Origin: Hydrogenophaga taeniospiralis CCUG 15921
GTDB taxonomy: Bacteria; Pseudomonadota; Gammaproteobacteria; Burkholderiales; Burkholderiaceae_C
Length of the DNA stretch: 64,000 nucleotides
Reading direction: 5' to 3'
NCBI RefSeq assembly: GCF_001592305.1
Contig: NZ_BCWR01000008.1
Span: 124,001-188,000, forward strand
This document shows, piece after piece, positions 7,791 to 16,248 of the stretch. How positions within the stretch are numbered: the stretch's first letter is position 1; every line of letters begins with the position of its first letter. The position numbers were made by a program, and so were the translations under genes. Under the pieces are notes generated by a model. That model was not told the DNA's origin and searched no databases. It saw only the letters and a list, made by a program, of their open reading frames with translations.

Positions 7791-9190
7791 TGCTCGGGCG
7801 GCTGCCACTGACCGCACGTCTGACCGCTTTCTACGCGCTGGTGTCGGCCACGGTGCTGGTGGGGCTGGCGGTGCTGGTGGCGTTCGCGACGAGCCGCCAC
7901 TTCGTCGAACTGGACCGGGACTACCTGCAGGACAAGATCGGGCTGGTGCAGAAGATCGTCAGCGAATCCGAGTCGCCGGAACTGCTGTCCCGCCGGCTCG
8001 ATGAGCTGCTGGGCAGCCACCACGGGCTCTTCATCGAGCTGCGCCAGGGCGACCGTGTGGTGCATGGCACCGAGGGCATGGTGTTCCCCTCGAGCCTGGC
8101 ACCGGAAGGCGCCACCCCCACCGACTGGACCGAGGGCGATCAAACCCTGCGCGGTCTGAGCGCGCGCATCGAACCGCCCTCCACGCCGTCGAACGCGCCG
8201 GGCGCGGGCGGCGCGCCCCTGCAACTGCGCATTGCCCTGGACACCGGGCACCACCGGCATTTCATGTGGGCCCTGAGCCAGACGCTGGCGGTCTACTCGT
8301 TGGGGGCCATCCTGGTCAGCGGCGTGTTGGGCTGGTGGGCGGCGCGCCGCGGCCTGGCGCCGCTGCGCGTCATGAAAGAGCGCGCCATGACGGTCACCGC
8401 GCAGAAGCTGGACCAGCGCATGCCCGTGGACGCCGTGCCGGTGGAGTTTGCCGACCTCGCCGAAAGCCTCAACACCATGCTCGGGCGCCTGCAGGCGGAC
8501 TTTGCGCGTCTGCAGGAATTCTCCAGCGACCTGGCCCATGAGCTGCGCACCCCCATCAACAACCTGCTGACCCAGACCCAGGTGTCTCTGGCGCAGAAAC
8601 GCGATGCCGACGCCTACCGGGACATCCTCGCTTCCAACGCCGAAGAGTTCCAGCGCCTGGCGCGCATGGTGTCCGACATGCTGTTCCTGGCCAAGACCGA
8701 ACACGGGATCGAGCTGCCCCACCCGGAGGCCATACCGCTGGCCCGCGAGGTGCAGGCCCTGTTCGACTTCTACGACGCGGTGGCCGATGAGAAACAGATC
8801 CGCCTGACGCTGGCCGGTGAGGCCGAGATCGTCGGGGACGGTCTCATGGTGCGGCGCGCCATCAGCAATCTGCTGTCGAATGCGCTGAGGCATTCCCCGG
8901 AGGCCGGCGAGGTTCTCGTGGCCATCCGGCGCAGCGATCAGGGAACCGTCTTGAGTGTTTCCAATGCCGGAACCATTCACACCGAGCATCCGCTGCGGCT
9001 GTTCGACCGCTTCTACCGGGTCGACAAGTCCCGCGCGCATCCGGACTCGGACGGCACGGGGCTCGGGCTGTCGATCACCCGCGCCATCATGGAGGCCCAC
9101 GGTGGCCGCGTGTCCGTCGACGCCGACCCGCAGCACACCGTCTTTTCCCTGCACTTCCCCCCGGCTCAGAGCAGTTCGATTTCCCCGTAG
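7790..9190 (+). CDS. heavy-metal sensor histidine kinase, CusS/CopS type
   Basis: 466 residues. Two membrane segments (about 10-32 and 160-185) bracket a periplasmic sensor domain of about 125 residues. A HAMP linker follows, then the dimerisation helix with phospho-acceptor His250 in DLAHELRTPINN, an N-box (AISNLLSNALRHS) and a G-box (DGTGLGLSITRAI). The arrangement and length match CusS. It is translated with the upstream regulator (stop and start overlap as TGATG). Its 3' end overlaps the convergent Crp-type gene by 25 bp. Signal is inferred to be periplasmic copper or silver from context. Confidence 0.88.
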   Translation: MLGRLPLTARLTAFYALVSATVLVGLAVLVAFATSRHFVELDRDYLQDKIGLVQKIVSESESPELLSRRLDELLGSHHGLFIELRQGDRVVHGTEGMVFPSSLAPEGATPTDWTEGDQTLRGLSARIEPPSTPSNAPGAGGAPLQLRIALDTGHHRHFMWALSQTLAVYSLGAILVSGVLGWWAARRGLAPLRVMKERAMTVTAQKLDQRMPVDAVPVEFADLAESLNTMLGRLQADFARLQEFSSDLAHELRTPINNLLTQTQVSLAQKRDADAYRDILASNAEEFQRLARMVSDMLFLAKTEHGIELPHPEAIPLAREVQALFDFYDAVADEKQIRLTLAGEAEIVGDGLMVRRAISNLLSNALRHSPEAGEVLVAIRRSDQGTVLSVSNAGTIHTEHPLRLFDRFYRVDKSRAHPDSDGTGLGLSITRAIMEAHGGRVSVDADPQHTVFSLHFPPAQSSSISP

Positions 9191-9834
9191 TGCAGGCGCA
9201 CCACGCCGCGCGCCTCCAGCGTCTTCAGGGCCTTGTTGACGCTTTGCCGGCTCACGCCCAGCATGTGCGCCAGCACCTCCTGCCCCAGGCGGATGCGGCG
9301 GCGCGGGGCGTCGCGGCTGCCGTAGCCCTGGGCCAGCAGCCACAGGCGCTGGCGGATGCGCTCTTCCAGCGGCAGTTGCGCCAGTTCTTCCAGCACCGCG
9401 AAGGCCACGCGCAGCTTGCGGCAGGCCAGGCGGGCCAGCTCGCGCCACATCGTCGGGTGCGTCTCCAGCCAGGCCAGCAGCCCGGCGCGCGGCACCTCCA
9501 GCACCTGGGTGTCGCCGTCGGCCACCGCGTCGTGGGTGCGCGGCAGCTCGTCGATCATGGAGATCTCGCCAAACCACTGGTAGGGCTCCAGGTAGGCCAG
9601 CACGGCGGGCTGCCCTTCGGCGCTCACCGCGCCGATGCTCAGCGCGCCCGCGGTCACGCAGCACAGGCCGCTGGCCTGTCCGCCGCGCGCGAACAGAGAC
9701 TCGCCGTGGGATAGGCGGTGCAGGCGCGAGCGCGCCAACAGCGCGTCCTGCAGCTCGGCCGGGCAGGCGCCGAACCAGTCGTCGCTGGCCAGCGCGGCGC
9801 GCAAGCCGGGAGGGAGGGCATCAGGGCGGGGCAT
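9166..9834 (-). CDS. Crp/Fnr-family transcriptional regulator
   Basis: 222 residues from ATG 9834. N-terminal cyclic-nucleotide-binding-like jelly roll with the motif WFGEISMIDELPRTH, a linking helix, and a C-terminal winged helix (LAHMLGVSRQSVNKALKTLE). The cAMP-contact residues of Crp are not recognisable, so the ligand is unknown. It ends RLHYGEIELL, almost the same as the end of the paralogue at 10688-11401 (KLHYGEVELL). It is convergent with the copper sensor gene and divergent from the membrane protein at 9986. Confidence 0.85.
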   Translation of the reverse strand: MPRPDALPPGLRAALASDDWFGACPAELQDALLARSRLHRLSHGESLFARGGQASGLCCVTAGALSIGAVSAEGQPAVLAYLEPYQWFGEISMIDELPRTHDAVADGDTQVLEVPRAGLLAWLETHPTMWRELARLACRKLRVAFAVLEELAQLPLEERIRQRLWLLAQGYGSRDAPRRRIRLGQEVLAHMLGVSRQSVNKALKTLEARGVVRLHYGEIELL

Positions 9835-9985
9835 CGGGGGCGCCGTGGGCGGCGGCGTGGTGGGTGGTGGTGGTCGCTGGAGAGAGTGGGCCACCGGGAT
9901 TGTCGAACTTTTGACAGACGCTGTGGCGCCGCCACGGCATTCTTGGCGCCCCACATCCCCACCCACCTTGAACGCAAGACCCGCC

Positions 9986-10645
9986 ATGCATGCACCCTCC
10001 CAGACTCCCTTGCCCGACCGGCGGACGATGCTGATCGCCCTGCTCAGCGCCGCCCTGTTGCTGGCGCTGGCCTTCGTCGGCGCGGACCTGACCAGCGACA
10101 GGGCGCTGTTCTCGCTGCAGCCGCCGGGCGGCGGCGCGCCCGACATGCTGCCCGCGCAGCGGCTGGACCTGCACCGCACCTTCTTCACCATCTGGGCCGC
10201 GCTGGTGCTGGTGGTGCCCGCCCTGAGCCTGTTCGGGTTCCGGCGCCGCTCGGAGCACGCCGCGCGCTACTGGCTCGCGTTCTGGACCGCGGCCCTGCTG
10301 GTCTTTCTGGTGCATTTCTACTGGGCCGTGGTGGTGCTCTTCGGCAACGACTGGCAGCGCATCCTGCACACCCCCCGGGTCAGCGCGCCGCGCCTGGACA
10401 CGGTGTTCGCGGTCTGGTGGTGTGTGGACGTGCTGCTGGCCTGGACGCTGGGTTCCGAGGCTGTGTGGGTCCGCGCGCAGCGCTGGGGCGTGCACCTGCT
10501 GGCCTTTGTGCTGTTCTTCATGGGCGCGGCGCGTGAAGGCGAGCTGCTGTGGTCGCGCGGCCTGGGCTGGTCGCTCGCGGTCTGCGTGGCGATCAGCCTG
10601 CTGCTGCTCGCGGTGCGCCGCGCGCGGCCCGGCGTCCGGGGCTGA
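9986..10645 (+). CDS. integral membrane protein of unknown function
   Basis: 219 residues from ATG 9986, with about six predicted membrane helices; clear ones are LIALLSAALLLALAFVGADL, FFTIWAALVLVVPALSLFGF, the long YWLAFWTAALLVFLVHFYW segment and the last one, WSLAVCVAISLLLLAV. No catalytic motif is recognised. It is divergent from the Crp-type gene across a 151-bp gap that contains TGTC, eight bases, GACA at 9901-9916, a possible regulator site. The pairing of regulator and membrane protein is repeated at 10688-11871. Function unknown. Confidence 0.65.
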   Translation: MHAPSQTPLPDRRTMLIALLSAALLLALAFVGADLTSDRALFSLQPPGGGAPDMLPAQRLDLHRTFFTIWAALVLVVPALSLFGFRRRSEHAARYWLAFWTAALLVFLVHFYWAVVVLFGNDWQRILHTPRVSAPRLDTVFAVWWCVDVLLAWTLGSEAVWVRAQRWGVHLLAFVLFFMGAAREGELLWSRGLGWSLAVCVAISLLLLAVRRARPGVRG

Positions 10646-10687
10646 GCCGGTCCGCTGTCGGCGCACCTCGTGCGCCGGTGCAGGCGC

Positions 10688-11401
10688 TCACTCGTCGCGC
10701 ATCGCCTGCTGCCACCCGGGCAGGTTCAGCAGCTCGACCTCGCCGTAGTGCAGCTTCACCAGCCCCTGCAGCTCCAGGTCGCGCAGCACCTTGTTGGCGG
10801 TCTGCCGGGTGATGCCCAGCGTGGACGCCAGTTGGTCCTGCGACAGGCGCAAGCGGGTTCGCGGCGCGTCTTCCTTGAAACCGTAGCCGTGGGCCACCAG
10901 CCAGAGCCGCTTGACCACACGGGCCCTGGCCGGCAGTTGCGCGTCCAGCGGGATGAGCTGGTAGGCCCGGCGCAGCTTGCTCACGGCCAGGCGGGCGATG
11001 TCGCGCCAGCACCCGGGGTGCAGGTCCAGAAACGGCAGCAGGTCTGCGTGGGCGACACACAGCAGCAAGGCCTGCTGCTCGGCCACGGCCACGTGTGAGC
11101 GCGGCTCGGCGTCGATGAACGACATCTCGCCGAACCAGTGCGAAGGGTCCAGCGTGGCCAGCAGCGGCATGGAGCCCGAGGGGTCGGGGTAATACGCCTG
11201 CACCTGGCCGCTCAGCACGCAGTAGAGCGCGTGGTCGGTCGCGCCGTGCTCGAACACCCAGCCCCCGGCCGACACCTTGCGCAGGCGGCCGTTCTGGAGC
11301 AGCGCGTCCTGCAGTACTGCGGGGCAACTGGCGTACCAGGCGTTGCCGAGCAGGGTGGGTTTCCAGACGGCGTTCTGTGCGGTGCGGGAGGCCGGGGTCA
11401 T
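10688..11401 (-). CDS. Crp/Fnr-family transcriptional regulator (paralogue)
   Basis: 237 residues from ATG 11401 (a TTG at 11419 is an alternative). Same plan as the regulator at 9166-9834: jelly-roll domain with HWFGEMSFIDAEPRSH, and a winged helix with LASTLGITRQTANKVLRDLE. Residues around the second motif and the C-terminus (LHYGEVELL) are so similar that the two genes probably arose by duplication. It is divergent from the DUF1304 gene, so autoregulation plus control of that membrane protein is plausible. Effector unknown. Confidence 0.85.
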   Translation of the reverse strand: MTPASRTAQNAVWKPTLLGNAWYASCPAVLQDALLQNGRLRKVSAGGWVFEHGATDHALYCVLSGQVQAYYPDPSGSMPLLATLDPSHWFGEMSFIDAEPRSHVAVAEQQALLLCVAHADLLPFLDLHPGCWRDIARLAVSKLRRAYQLIPLDAQLPARARVVKRLWLVAHGYGFKEDAPRTRLRLSQDQLASTLGITRQTANKVLRDLELQGLVKLHYGEVELLNLPGWQQAMRDE

Positions 11402-11517
11402 GGGGGTCCAATGCAACAAGTGTCGGCGAGTTGATATTCAGGCATCGGCACCCTGCCTAACATGCGGTGCTGGCGCAGAGGTGCGCCCGCCCTCTATTTC
11501 TTCCCGCTGGAATCACG

Positions 11518-11871
11518 ATGAAAACGGTCTCCCTGGCTTTGTCTTTGCTGGTCTGCGCTATCCATGTCTACATCCTCGCCGTCGAGATGTTCTTCTGGAA
11601 CAAGCCACTGGGCATGAAGACCTTCAAACTGACCCCGGAGTTTGCCAGCGCCACCACGGCCATGGCGGCCAACCAGGGTTTGTACAACGGGTTCCTGGCC
11701 GCGGGCATCCTCTGGGCCCTGGTCTTCCAGCAGGTGCCGAGCCTGGCGTTCGTGCTGGCCTGCGTGGCCGTGGCGGGCCTGTACGGCGCCTACACCTCGA
11801 CCGCGAAGGCCTTGTATGTGCAGACCGCGCCCGCGGTGCTGGCCCTGCTGGCGCTGTACTTCTCGCGCTGA
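11518..11871 (+). CDS. DUF1304 family membrane protein
   Basis: 117 residues with about four membrane helices and the family signature HVYILAVEMFFW near residue 16, followed by MAANQGLYNGFLAAG and TSTAKALYVQTAPA. Length and motifs match DUF1304, a family of small four-helix membrane proteins of unknown function. It is divergent from a Crp-type regulator and convergent with the end of the cobalamin operon. Confidence 0.85.
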   Translation: MKTVSLALSLLVCAIHVYILAVEMFFWNKPLGMKTFKLTPEFASATTAMAANQGLYNGFLAAGILWALVFQQVPSLAFVLACVAVAGLYGAYTSTAKALYVQTAPAVLALLALYFSR

Positions 11872-11888
11872 TCCCTGGCAGGGAGGCC

Positions 11889-11912
11889 CCGGGCCTGCCG
11901 GGCGTGGCCCGG
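11889..11912. terminator. GC-rich stem between convergent genes
   Basis: A perfect 7-bp stem (CCGGGCC at 11889-11895 with GGCCCGG at 11906-11912, 10-nt loop) lies in the 43-bp gap between the convergent DUF1304 and ferredoxin genes. There is no clear T-run on either side, so it may be a weak bidirectional terminator or merely an RNA-end stabiliser. Confidence 0.35.
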
Positions 11913-11914
11913 CG

Positions 11915-12268
11915 TCAAGCGTCCGACCCCTGGGGCCCCTGGTGGAACACCAGGTCTTCGACCACGCGACCGTGCTTGAGGTGCTGGTCGATGATGCGGT
12001 CCATGTTGGCGTCGGTCACGTTGTAGTACCAGGTGCCATCGGGCTGCACGCACATCACCGGCCCGCCCTTGCAGGCGGCAAAACAGCTCACACGGCTGCG
12101 TTTCACGCGCAGTTCGCCGTCGTGCAGCCCGGCCGCCTTGAACTTCTCGCCCAGGCTGTCGAACAGGTCTTGCGAGGCGCCGTCCTGCGTGCAGCGCGGA
12201 CCGGTGCAGATCAGCAGGTGGCGTTTGTAGGCGCCGATGCGGGGCTTTTCCACGGTGTCCTGGCTCAT
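11915..12268 (-). CDS. thioredoxin-like [2Fe-2S] ferredoxin, last gene of the cobalamin operon
   Basis: 117 residues from ATG 12268. The cysteines sit as in thioredoxin-fold [2Fe-2S] ferredoxins: CTGPRC near residues 21-26, then CFAACKGGPVMC around residues 60-72. Such small ferredoxins are commonly found in Burkholderiales and Rhodospirillales cobalamin operons. Its start overlaps the cobJ stop (ATGA), so it is coupled to the ring-contraction methyltransferase. A redox role in the ring contraction or in a reductive step of corrin synthesis is likely but not proven. Confidence 0.8.
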   Translation of the reverse strand: MSQDTVEKPRIGAYKRHLLICTGPRCTQDGASQDLFDSLGEKFKAAGLHDGELRVKRSRVSCFAACKGGPVMCVQPDGTWYYNVTDANMDRIIDQHLKHGRVVEDLVFHQGPQGSDA

Positions 12269-13242
12269 CCCTCGGTCTCCTCGGTGGGGGTCGTGGTTTC
12301 CGGCTCGTCCACCGCCGCGCTCAGCACCGCCTCGATGTAGTCGGGCGGCAGCCCGTGCTGCTGCGCGAGCGTGGCCACACCGATGCCCTCGGCATGGTCG
12401 GCGCGCAGCTGCGCCATCCAGCCCAGCAGCCCGCTCGACAGGGAGCGGCCCGCCTTCTCGCCTTCGCGCGTGCTGCCGCCTTCGTCCAGGTCGTACTTGT
12501 TGGCGTAGCCGCGCGGCGTGACCATCAGGCCATGGCGCACGAAGGTGTGGCTGTTGCCGATCAGCACGGTGGTGAGCATGCCGATCTCGCACTCGCTCAT
12601 GTGCGCCAGCGTGGTGAACTCGACGCGCTCGCGCTTGCGGTAGGCCGACTTGACCACCGCCACCGGCGTGTCGGGCCGGCGGTGGCGCAGGAACAGCGCC
12701 TGCGCCTGCACGATCTGCTGGGTGCGCCGCCCGCTCTTGGGGTTGTAGAGCGCCACCACGAAGTCCGACGCCGCGACCGCGTCCAGCCGGCGCGCGATCA
12801 CCGGCCAGGGCGTGAGCAGGTCGCTCAGCGAGATCGAGCAGAAGTCGTGCGTGAGCGGCGCGCCCACCAGCGCCGCACAGGCGTTGATGGCCGAGGCGCC
12901 CGGCACCACCTCCACGCTCACGTCCGACTCGGGTGTCCAGCCGGCCTGGAACAGCACCTCGTAGGTCGGCCCGGCCATGCCGTACACGCCGGCGTCGCCG
13001 CTGGAGATCAGCGCCACCTTCTTGCCCTCGCGCGCGCGCTCCAGCGCGTGCACGGCGCGGTCCAGCTCCTCGGTCATGCCCTTGCGGATGACCTCCTTGC
13101 CTTCGAGCAGGTCGGCCACCAGCTTGATGTAGGTGACGTAGCCCACCACCACGTCGGCCTCGGCGATCACCGCGCGGGCCCGGTGCGTCATGTGGTCGTG
13201 GCTGCCCGGGCCGATGCCCACCAGTGCGATGCTGCCGCTCAC
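12265..13242 (-). CDS. cobJ: precorrin-3B C17-methyltransferase (ring contraction)
   Basis: 325 residues from GTG 13242, which overlaps the cbtA stop as GTGA. A tetrapyrrole methylase with GIGPGS at the N-terminus, the SAM-site loop SSGDAGVYGMAGP and VVPGASAINACAALVGAPL. It transfers the C17 methyl and drives ring contraction. The protein is about 70 residues longer than classical CobJ; the extra C-terminus (HGLPPDYIEAVLSA, then an acidic tail) shows no iron-sulphur motif. No CobG is present, so the route is probably the cobalt-early pathway (CbiH role), in line with cbiX, cbiD and cbiG in the same operon. Confidence 0.9.
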   Translation of the reverse strand: MSGSIALVGIGPGSHDHMTHRARAVIAEADVVVGYVTYIKLVADLLEGKEVIRKGMTEELDRAVHALERAREGKKVALISSGDAGVYGMAGPTYEVLFQAGWTPESDVSVEVVPGASAINACAALVGAPLTHDFCSISLSDLLTPWPVIARRLDAVAASDFVVALYNPKSGRRTQQIVQAQALFLRHRRPDTPVAVVKSAYRKRERVEFTTLAHMSECEIGMLTTVLIGNSHTFVRHGLMVTPRGYANKYDLDEGGSTREGEKAGRSLSSGLLGWMAQLRADHAEGIGVATLAQQHGLPPDYIEAVLSAAVDEPETTTPTEETEG

Positions 13243-14054
13243 GGGGCGGCTTTCGCGGGCGTGCCGGCCGTGGCGTCGGCGGGTTTCAGGGCGTGTTCCA
13301 GCGCCGGGCGCAGCCAGCGCCCGAAGGCCGGGCCGCCCACCGCGCCGAGGCTGGCCCAGAAGCCGAGCGACAGCCAGGTGGTGGCCCAGACAAAATCGCC
13401 GCCCAGCCGGCGCAGGGTCGCCTGGGCCTCGCCGGTGAACCCGGCCAGCGGATCGGCCGCGATGTGCGGCGCTCCCACCACGAACGGCAGCGCCAGCCAC
13501 GCCAGCGCGGCGGCCCAGCGCAGGGGGCTGCGCAGTCCGGCCACCGAGGCGCAGGCCAGCGCGGCACTGCCCGCCGCCAGCAGCCACCAGCCCTGGCGCG
13601 AGCCCAGACGGGCGGCGTCCATGCCGGGGATTTCGGCGGGCAGACCCAGCGATGGCCAGAGGTGGAACACCAGCCAGCCCGCGGCCGCCGTCCACAGCGC
13701 CAGCGGCACGGAGCGCTGCGTGGCGCCCCGCCACAGGCACAGCCCCATCACCGCCAGCAACAGCAGCGCCATGCTGAAGGCGTGCAACAGATGGGCCACC
13801 CAGGACCAGAACAGGCGCTCGGCGCCATCGGCCGGCGCCCAGGCCTCGGCGGTGTCGCCATGGTCGTGCGCCGTGCCGTCCGCGTGGTCGTGCGTGGCCG
13901 CCATGGCCGGTTGCGGTGCCTCGGCCTTCTGGCTCTCAAACACCTCGGCCGCCAGGATGATGGGCACGGTCTGCAGCTGCTGCAGGCCCGATTGCAGGCT
14001 GCCCACCAGCAGGGCCACGGCCAGCGCCGCCCAGATCAATCGTCGAAAAATCAT
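13239..14054 (-). CDS. cbtA: cobalt transporter subunit CbtA
   Basis: 271 residues with an N-terminal membrane helix and several further helices (AHLLHAFSMALLLLAVMGLCL, the region around WWLLAAGSAALACASVAGL, AALAWLALPFVVGAP). A His/Asp-rich loop (THDHADGTAHDHGD, around residues 54-67) and a conserved ESQ-type region after the first helix suit metal capture. CbtA with CbtB is a predicted cobalt uptake system usually under cobalamin riboswitch control. cbtB is 12 bp upstream and the 3' end overlaps cobJ, so cobalt import and corrin synthesis are co-regulated here. Confidence 0.88.
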   Translation of the reverse strand: MIFRRLIWAALAVALLVGSLQSGLQQLQTVPIILAAEVFESQKAEAPQPAMAATHDHADGTAHDHGDTAEAWAPADGAERLFWSWVAHLLHAFSMALLLLAVMGLCLWRGATQRSVPLALWTAAAGWLVFHLWPSLGLPAEIPGMDAARLGSRQGWWLLAAGSAALACASVAGLRSPLRWAAALAWLALPFVVGAPHIAADPLAGFTGEAQATLRRLGGDFVWATTWLSLGFWASLGAVGGPAFGRWLRPALEHALKPADATAGTPAKAAP

Positions 14055-14066
14055 GAAACTCTCCAG

Positions 14067-14258
14067 TCAATGACAAGGCTTGACGGTGACGTGGCGGACG
14101 TCGTGCGCGGCGTTGTGGGCGATCGGGCTTTCGGCGAAGGCCACGCCGTATAGGACGACCAGGCCCAGCGCGGCGCCGGAGGTCAGTTGCAGCAGCAGGC
14201 TGCGCGTGGCACTCACGCGCTGGGGGGTGGCAATGGGGGCGGTGGTGGAAGAACTCAT
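14067..14258 (-). CDS. cbtB: cobalt transporter subunit CbtB
   Basis: 63 residues: a Ser/Thr-rich start, one membrane helix (LLLQLTSGAALGLVVLYGVAF) and the diagnostic C-terminal His cluster AHNAAHDVRHVTVKPCH, expected to bind Co(II). Size and tail match CbtB exactly. It lies 12 bp after cobE and 12 bp before cbtA within the operon. Confidence 0.9.
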   Translation of the reverse strand: MSSSTTAPIATPQRVSATRSLLLQLTSGAALGLVVLYGVAFAESPIAHNAAHDVRHVTVKPCH

Positions 14259-14270
14259 GGCGTGCTCCAG

Positions 14271-14708
14271 TCAGGGTTGGGGAAAAAGAAAACGGTCACA
14301 GCGGGCGATGGAAACCGTGGCGTTGCGCCCATCGGCGCCACGGTGTTTGAATTTTTCGACCAGCAGGGCGGTCATGGGCAAGGCCTGTTCGTGGCCGAGC
14401 GCGCGGGCCCCCGCCAGCAGGGCCGCGGCCTCGCTGACCGAGGGCGTGCCGGTGTACCGGCGCACGGTCTCCGACGGGTTGGGCACCGGCACCCCGGCGA
14501 GCTCGGCGGGGGCGTAAAACGCCATGGCCCAGCCGTGTTCGGCGGCCAGGGCGAGCAGGCCCGGCTCGTCGGCCTTGAGCGTGATGCTGGCCGCGGCCAC
14601 CACCTGCCCGGCCTGCGCCCCTGCCTGAACCAGCGCCGCCCGCAGCGCGTGCTGCAGCGTGGCCAGTGGCGTGCCGCGGTCGCAGCCCAGGCCCAAGGCC
14701 ACGTTCAC
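14271..14708 (-). CDS. cobE: CobE / CbiG C-terminal domain protein
   Basis: 145 residues from GTG 14708, which overlaps the cbiG stop as GTGA. The family motifs are GLGCDRGTPLATLQHAL at the start, ASITLKADEPGLLALA and the segment around VPNPSETVRRYTGTPSVSEAAA. In many organisms this domain is the C-terminus of CbiG; here it is a separate but translationally coupled gene. Its contribution is to the lactone-opening step around cobalt-precorrin-5A; the precise role of the split domain is not established. Confidence 0.85.
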   Translation of the reverse strand: MNVALGLGCDRGTPLATLQHALRAALVQAGAQAGQVVAAASITLKADEPGLLALAAEHGWAMAFYAPAELAGVPVPNPSETVRRYTGTPSVSEAAALLAGARALGHEQALPMTALLVEKFKHRGADGRNATVSIARCDRFLFPQP

Positions 14709-15457
14709 GCCACCGCCTCCAGCGGAGGGCGGTACACGACCAGGCGCTCGTGCAGCTCGGCCCAGTGCGCGTCCGTCACCGGCGCGTGGGTGATCCACAG
14801 CACGGCCTTGAAGCGCGCCAGGTCCACGTCGGCCAGGCGCTCGAAGCGCTGGATGCTGGCCGGCAGCGGCGTGGGCCGGGTCCACCAGTGCGGGCTGCCC
14901 GCTTCCTGCACCACAGCCACCGGCTCGCCGTTGACCACGTGGGCCGACACGCGGGTGATGTTGATCTTGGGCGCCTCGACCTTCCAGCCCAGCTCGCGGC
15001 CCAGGATGTCCACCGGAATGGTCTTGCCCACGTCCGAGGCGGTGGTCAGCACCGGCGTGGCGCCCAGCAGGGCGGCCACGGTCAGGGCACAAGCGTTGGC
15101 GCCGCCCACGTGGCCCGACAGCACCGGGATCACGAACTGCGCCGCGTCGTCCACCACCAGCACGCCCGGGTCTTCGTCCTTGCTCTTGAGGTGCGGCGCG
15201 ATCAGGCGCACCACGGCGCCCAGCGACACGAAGAACACCACCTGGTCGAAGTCGGCGAACAGCGTGGCGATCTCATCGCGGAAGGCGCCGCCGTAGGCGC
15301 GCACCGGGTTGGGCAGGCCCGCCATCAGCGGCGCGAACTTGTCGGCCACGCAGACGCTGGCGCCGGGCATCTGGCGCGCCAGATCGGCGGTCTGCTGGGC
15401 GCCGTGTTTGGTGATCGCCACCAGGACGACGCGCACGGCGGTTTCGGGGGTGGTCAT
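14705..15457 (-). CDS. cbiG: cobalt-precorrin-5A hydrolase, N-terminal and central domains
   Basis: 250 residues, covering the N-terminal and central domains of CbiG (VFFVSLGAVVRLIAPHLKSKDEDPGVLVVDD, FVIPVLSGHVGGANACA, TTASDVGKTIPVD); the C-terminal domain is the separate cobE. CbiG opens the C20-lactone of cobalt-precorrin-5A and releases acetaldehyde, which marks the cobalt-early pathway. It overlaps cobI upstream by 4 bp. Confidence 0.88.
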   Translation of the reverse strand: MTTPETAVRVVLVAITKHGAQQTADLARQMPGASVCVADKFAPLMAGLPNPVRAYGGAFRDEIATLFADFDQVVFFVSLGAVVRLIAPHLKSKDEDPGVLVVDDAAQFVIPVLSGHVGGANACALTVAALLGATPVLTTASDVGKTIPVDILGRELGWKVEAPKINITRVSAHVVNGEPVAVVQEAGSPHWWTRPTPLPASIQRFERLADVDLARFKAVLWITHAPVTDAHWAELHERLVVYRPPLEAVA

Positions 15458-16248
15458 GTCTGGGTTTCCTCTTCTTCGATCTCGGTGCTGGTTTTTTTGC
15501 GGCAGCCGCGTTGCAGCTCGCCGCGCTCGCGCCCGGGGTTTTTCACCAGCAGCAGCGACAGGTAATTGACGGGCGTGCCCTTGAGCTGGGCCACGTCGGT
15601 GACGACGCGTTCCAGCGGCGAACCGGCTTTCTCGATGAAGCGGCTGTGCGCCAGCAGGCCGCGCCGCTCCAGCAGGCTGATCAGGTCGTCCAGCAACGGC
15701 TTGACCTTCATCAGCACCAGGGTGTCGAAGTGATCCAGCATCTTCTCCACCGCCGCGATGCCGTAGGCGGCGGGCACGATGGCGATGGTGTCGTCCTGCT
15801 CCGAGAGCGGCACCTGCAGCCGCGCGCAGGCGGCGTTGAACGAGGTCACGCCGGGCACGATCTCGATGCGGGCATCGCCGTCCAGCTCGCGCAGCACGCG
15901 GGCCAGGTAACAGAAGCTGGCGTAGGTGGAGGCATCGCCTTCGACCAGGAACAGCACGTCCTGCCCGCTGGCCAGCAGCTCGCGCACCGTCTCAGCGGCT
16001 TTCAACCAGTGGCGCGCCAGCTTCTCCGCGTCGTGCGTCATCGGGAACAGCAGCGACTGGTGTCGCTCGGGCAAGGGCAGGCCGGCGCGCAGCGCGATGT
16101 CCAGCGCGTAACTGTCTTTGCGCAGGCTGCGCACCGGGTAGGTCCAGATGGCGTCGCGCCGCTCCAGCAGCGCCCAGGCGCGGCGGGTGATCAGGCCCGG
16201 GTCGCCGGGGCCGAGGGAGATGCCGAACAGCGTGCCGGCCCGCGTCAT
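15454..16248 (-). CDS. cobI: precorrin-2 C20-methyltransferase
   Basis: 264 residues from ATG 16248 (ATGA overlap with cobL). SAM-dependent tetrapyrrole methylase with GTLFGISLGPGDPGLITRRA, VLFLVEGDASTYASFCYL and EIVPGVTSFNAACA. CobI/CbiL methylates C20 of (cobalt-)factor/precorrin-2. The C-terminal tail is basic and then strongly acidic (KKTSTEIEEEETQT), unusual but not in the catalytic part. In this operon the cobalt-containing substrate is likely, since cbiX is encoded upstream. Confidence 0.9.
   Translation of the reverse strand: MTRAGTLFGISLGPGDPGLITRRAWALLERRDAIWTYPVRSLRKDSYALDIALRAGLPLPERHQSLLFPMTHDAEKLARHWLKAAETVRELLASGQDVLFLVEGDASTYASFCYLARVLRELDGDARIEIVPGVTSFNAACARLQVPLSEQDDTIAIVPAAYGIAAVEKMLDHFDTLVLMKVKPLLDDLISLLERRGLLAHSRFIEKAGSPLERVVTDVAQLKGTPVNYLSLLLVKNPGRERGELQRGCRKKTSTEIEEEETQT

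Noticed and set aside
9901-9916. TGTC-N8-GACA as an FNR box.
   Set aside because: It does not fit TTGAT-N4-ATCAA; at best a site for the local Crp-type protein.
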